A model generated the notes under the pieces. That model did no database searches. It was not told where the DNA came from and worked only from the letters and a program-made list of their open reading frames with translations. Positions 61,890 through 64,000 of a stretch of 64,000 bases of DNA are shown here, piece after piece. This DNA comes from JAVJQS01 sp040218815. Lineage in GTDB: Bacteria > Bacteroidota > Bacteroidia > Flavobacteriales_E > Vicingaceae. The translations under genes and the position numbers were made by a program. The stretch lies in NCBI GenBank assembly GCA_040218815.1, contig JAVJQS010000002.1, positions 1 to 64,000 on the forward strand, written 5' to 3'. Position 1 is the first letter of the stretch; each line of letters begins with the position of its first letter.

Positions 61890-63389
61890 ATGATTACCAA
61901 GTTAGTTGTTCTTGGAATCTATTTTGCCATTTTATTCCTGATTGGTATAGTGGCTTCCAAACGTATTAAAGGCTTAAGTGACTTTTATGTTGGAGGCAAA
62001 AAGTTAGGCTATTGGGCCATTGCTTTTTCCGCTCGTGCCACTGGTGAGTCTGGCTGGTTGCTCTTAGGAGTAACAGCTATGGGAGCCCTAGCAGGTTTTT
62101 CAGCCTATTGGGTAGTAGTGGGTGAATTGCTCGGTGTAACTTTCTCTTGGTTCTTTATGGCCAAAAAGTTTAAGCGCCTCAGTGATAAGTATGACTCCAT
62201 TACCATTCCTGATTTTTTAGACAGTCATTTTAAAGCCAGCTCGAACACCTTAAGAATTATCGCAGCAACAGCACTTTCCATCTTTGTAATCATTTATGTG
62301 AGTGCACAAATCGACGTTACCGGAAAAGCTTTTGAATCATTTTTAGAGATTGATTACTATACTGGCGCTATTGCAGGCTTCTTGATTGTGTTGGCCTATA
62401 TCTTTACCGGTGGTTTTGTAGCCGTTGTTTGGTCTGATTTCTTTCAGGGGTTATTGATGTTTTTGGGCTTGGTTGCCCTGCCAATAGTTGCCTATTGGTC
62501 GATTGACAATGGAGCTGATATTATCGGTGGATTGCAAAGAATTGACCCAGATTTAACCAGCATTTTTGGTGGTGGGGAAGATAGCTGGATGAAAATATTT
62601 ACCATGTTGGGATTTGCCATGATTGGCTTGGGCTTCTTAGGTTCCCCCCAAATTTATGTACGCTTTATGTCGATAAAAAGTGAGGCTGAAATAAATAAAG
62701 GCCGCTGGGTAGCAGTGGTATTTACATTATTGACCGATGCAGCTGCTGTAACTATTGGAATTTTAGCCAGGTATTTATTTACTGAAGCAGGGCAAGATCC
62801 TGAGACAATTTTAGGTTCCGATGGGGAAGACTCCTTAATTACATTAATCGAATCGGTGTTCCCCCTTACCATTATTGCCATTTACATTGCCATCATCCTT
62901 TCAGCGATTATGTCTACCATAGACTCTTTGCTGATATTAGCCTCCTCAGCGGTTACGCGGGATTTTTATCAGAAAATATTTCGCCCCAATCTAGATGAAA
63001 GCAAAATGAGTCGAATTTCTCGAATGGTTACCTTGGGTATGGCCCTCTTTGCTTTAGCAATCGCCATTATTGTGGCTTTGGTGGCTCCAGGTAGAACTGT
63101 TTTTTGGTTTGTGATTTTTGGTTGGTCGGGCATTGCTGCTACCTTTTGTCCGGTGATCATTCTTTCCCTCTTTTGGAAAGCATACTCTGAACAAGGAGCA
63201 ATTGCCTCTATGGTAACTGGCTTTTGTTTGGTTCCCATTTTTAAATTTGTTGTGCAAAAAATGGATGGAATAGGTCCTTATTTTGAAAAGCTCGATGTGT
63301 TGGCTCCTTCCTTTTTATTAGCGATGATAGCAGGCTGGTTGTTTACCAAAATGTACCCCCGAAAAGAAGCAGTAAGCAATGAAAATTAA
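61890..63389 (+). CDS. Sodium/solute symporter, SSS (PutP-like) family
   Basis: 499 aa with about 13 membrane helices. N-terminal ASKRIKGLSDFYVGGKKLGY and ARATGESGWLLLGVTAMGAL, and the conserved GGFVAVVWSDFFQGLLMFLG near residue 172, place it with PutP and related Na+/amino-acid symporters. It is 3 bp after the decarboxylase gene, so it is very likely co-transcribed. The substrate could be an amino acid feeding the pathway, or a sulfinate or taurine-like product. The next gene overlaps its end by 11 bp. Confidence 0.9.
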   Translation: MITKLVVLGIYFAILFLIGIVASKRIKGLSDFYVGGKKLGYWAIAFSARATGESGWLLLGVTAMGALAGFSAYWVVVGELLGVTFSWFFMAKKFKRLSDKYDSITIPDFLDSHFKASSNTLRIIAATALSIFVIIYVSAQIDVTGKAFESFLEIDYYTGAIAGFLIVLAYIFTGGFVAVVWSDFFQGLLMFLGLVALPIVAYWSIDNGADIIGGLQRIDPDLTSIFGGGEDSWMKIFTMLGFAMIGLGFLGSPQIYVRFMSIKSEAEINKGRWVAVVFTLLTDAAAVTIGILARYLFTEAGQDPETILGSDGEDSLITLIESVFPLTIIAIYIAIILSAIMSTIDSLLILASSAVTRDFYQKIFRPNLDESKMSRISRMVTLGMALFALAIAIIVALVAPGRTVFWFVIFGWSGIAATFCPVIILSLFWKAYSEQGAIASMVTGFCLVPIFKFVVQKMDGIGPYFEKLDVLAPSFLLAMIAGWLFTKMYPRKEAVSNEN

Positions 63390-64000
63390 AGAACAGTTCC
63401 CATCAGTAACTGCAATTATTTTCGACCTTGGAAATGTGATTATCAATTTAGATATGCCTGCAACTGACCGGGCTTTTAGCAAGCTATTAGGAAGCAAATA
63501 CGAAACTGTAATGATGCAGTTGAATGAAAAAAATATTTTCCAGCGCTATGAGAAAGGAGAAATTTCAAGCACACTGTTTGTTCAATCAATTGCTGATGCT
63601 TCATCTTTATCTGACTTGCAAGCCATAAAAGCTGCATGGAATGCCATGTTATTAGACATTCCTACAGTTCGCTTTGAAATATTAAGACAAGCCAAGAAAA
63701 AATACCGCACCTTCTGCTTAAGTAATACAAACGAATTGCACATTGATTTTATTTATAATCAATTAGAGCAGGAGCAGAAGCTGAACAATCTTGATGAATT
63801 TTTCGAAAAGGTATACTTATCGCATGAAATGGGAATGCGTAAACCAGATGAAGAAATCTTTTTAAAAGTAATAGAAGAACAGCAACTGAATCCACACAAT
63901 ACTTTATTTATCGATGACACTGCTGGTCACTTGGAAAGTGCCAGAAAAATAGGCCTACAAACACTTCATATGACTGATGGCTTGAGCTTGGAGCAACTTT
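63379..64000 (+). CDS. HAD-superfamily phosphatase, 3' end outside the window
   Basis: The frame opens with ATG at 63379, overlapping the symporter stop by 11 bp, and runs off the window without a stop (207 codons seen). HAD motif I is IIFDLGNVIINLD (Asp nucleophile). A helical cap follows (FQRYEKGEISSTLFVQSIAD). Motif II is FCLSNTNELH, motif III the Lys in MGMRKPDEEIF, and motif IV FIDDTAGHLESA. It is of the epoxide-hydrolase-like/YihX-type HAD-IA group. Substrate is not predictable from sequence; co-transcription with the decarboxylase and symporter is likely. Confidence 0.88.
   Translation, partial: MKIKEQFPSVTAIIFDLGNVIINLDMPATDRAFSKLLGSKYETVMMQLNEKNIFQRYEKGEISSTLFVQSIADASSLSDLQAIKAAWNAMLLDIPTVRFEILRQAKKKYRTFCLSNTNELHIDFIYNQLEQEQKLNNLDEFFEKVYLSHEMGMRKPDEEIFLKVIEEQQLNPHNTLFIDDTAGHLESARKIGLQTLHMTDGLSLEQL

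Overview
The window looks like the chromosome of a marine-type member of the Bacteroidota, most likely order Flavobacteriales. The evidence is low G+C DNA, two T9SS type A sorting-domain proteins, a type B (gliding-motility) C-terminal domain beside a PorP/SprF-family gene, lipoproteins with an acidic Asp/Ser run after the lipobox cysteine, candidate TTG-N20-TAnnTTTG-like promoters, and a YpdA-type bacillithiol-system flavoprotein. No plasmid or phage backbone is visible.

Layout. (1) 1-6.8 kb: the tip of an IS481-like element abuts the 3' end of a leftward efflux operon (TetR regulator, TolC channel, HlyD-type adaptor, RND pump). The RND stop codon lies inside the IS end. (2) 6.9-13.4 kb: a lipoprotein, an outer-membrane barrel, then core genes asnS, rpoN, a PAP2-like membrane protein, YraN and an LD-carboxypeptidase. 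(3) 13.4-18.1 kb: a 1565-aa type A T9SS protein built from ~185-aa repeats. (4) 18.2-34.5 kb: an accessory/defence island that starts at a tRNA with anticodon CAT. Its first 4.5 kb hold at least six extra copies of the tRNA 3' end, most followed by an intrinsic terminator, around a GIY-YIG remnant, a Fic protein and an HtrA-like lipoprotein protease. Next come YccF, an SRPBCC protein, a toxin-antitoxin-SecB-like chaperone (TAC) operon, a DUF4268 nuclease-like protein with a HARE-HTH-like partner, and a type I restriction operon (hsdR-hsdM-hsdS). That operon appears to continue into three accessory genes: an unknown, a DUF3800 protein and a barnase/RelE-fold nuclease candidate. (5) 34.7-37 kb: small secreted proteins and a decayed kinase-like fragment. 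(6) 37-46.6 kb: a leftward two-component cluster of hybrid kinases, a lone receiver, a LytTR regulator and a receiver-PP2C phosphatase. Its promoter-proximal kinase is split by a one-base frameshift. (7) 47-55.9 kb: T9SS surface genes, a 1924-aa PKD protein whose sorting domain sits on a separate small gene, a PorP/SprF protein and a type A sorting-domain protein. (8) 56.5-64 kb: two paralogous secreted proteins, a SHOCT lipoprotein, YpdA, and a cysteine dioxygenase / cysteine-sulfinate-decarboxylase-like pair (probable hypotaurine synthesis) with an SSS-family symporter. A HAD phosphatase runs off the right edge.

Most noteworthy: the TAC operon, the tRNA-end array, the extended hsd operon with dispersed repeats read as protein inside hsdS, the frameshifted hybrid kinase, and the physical split between the PKD protein and its type B sorting domain. 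All functional statements rest on reading motifs; no database search was run.
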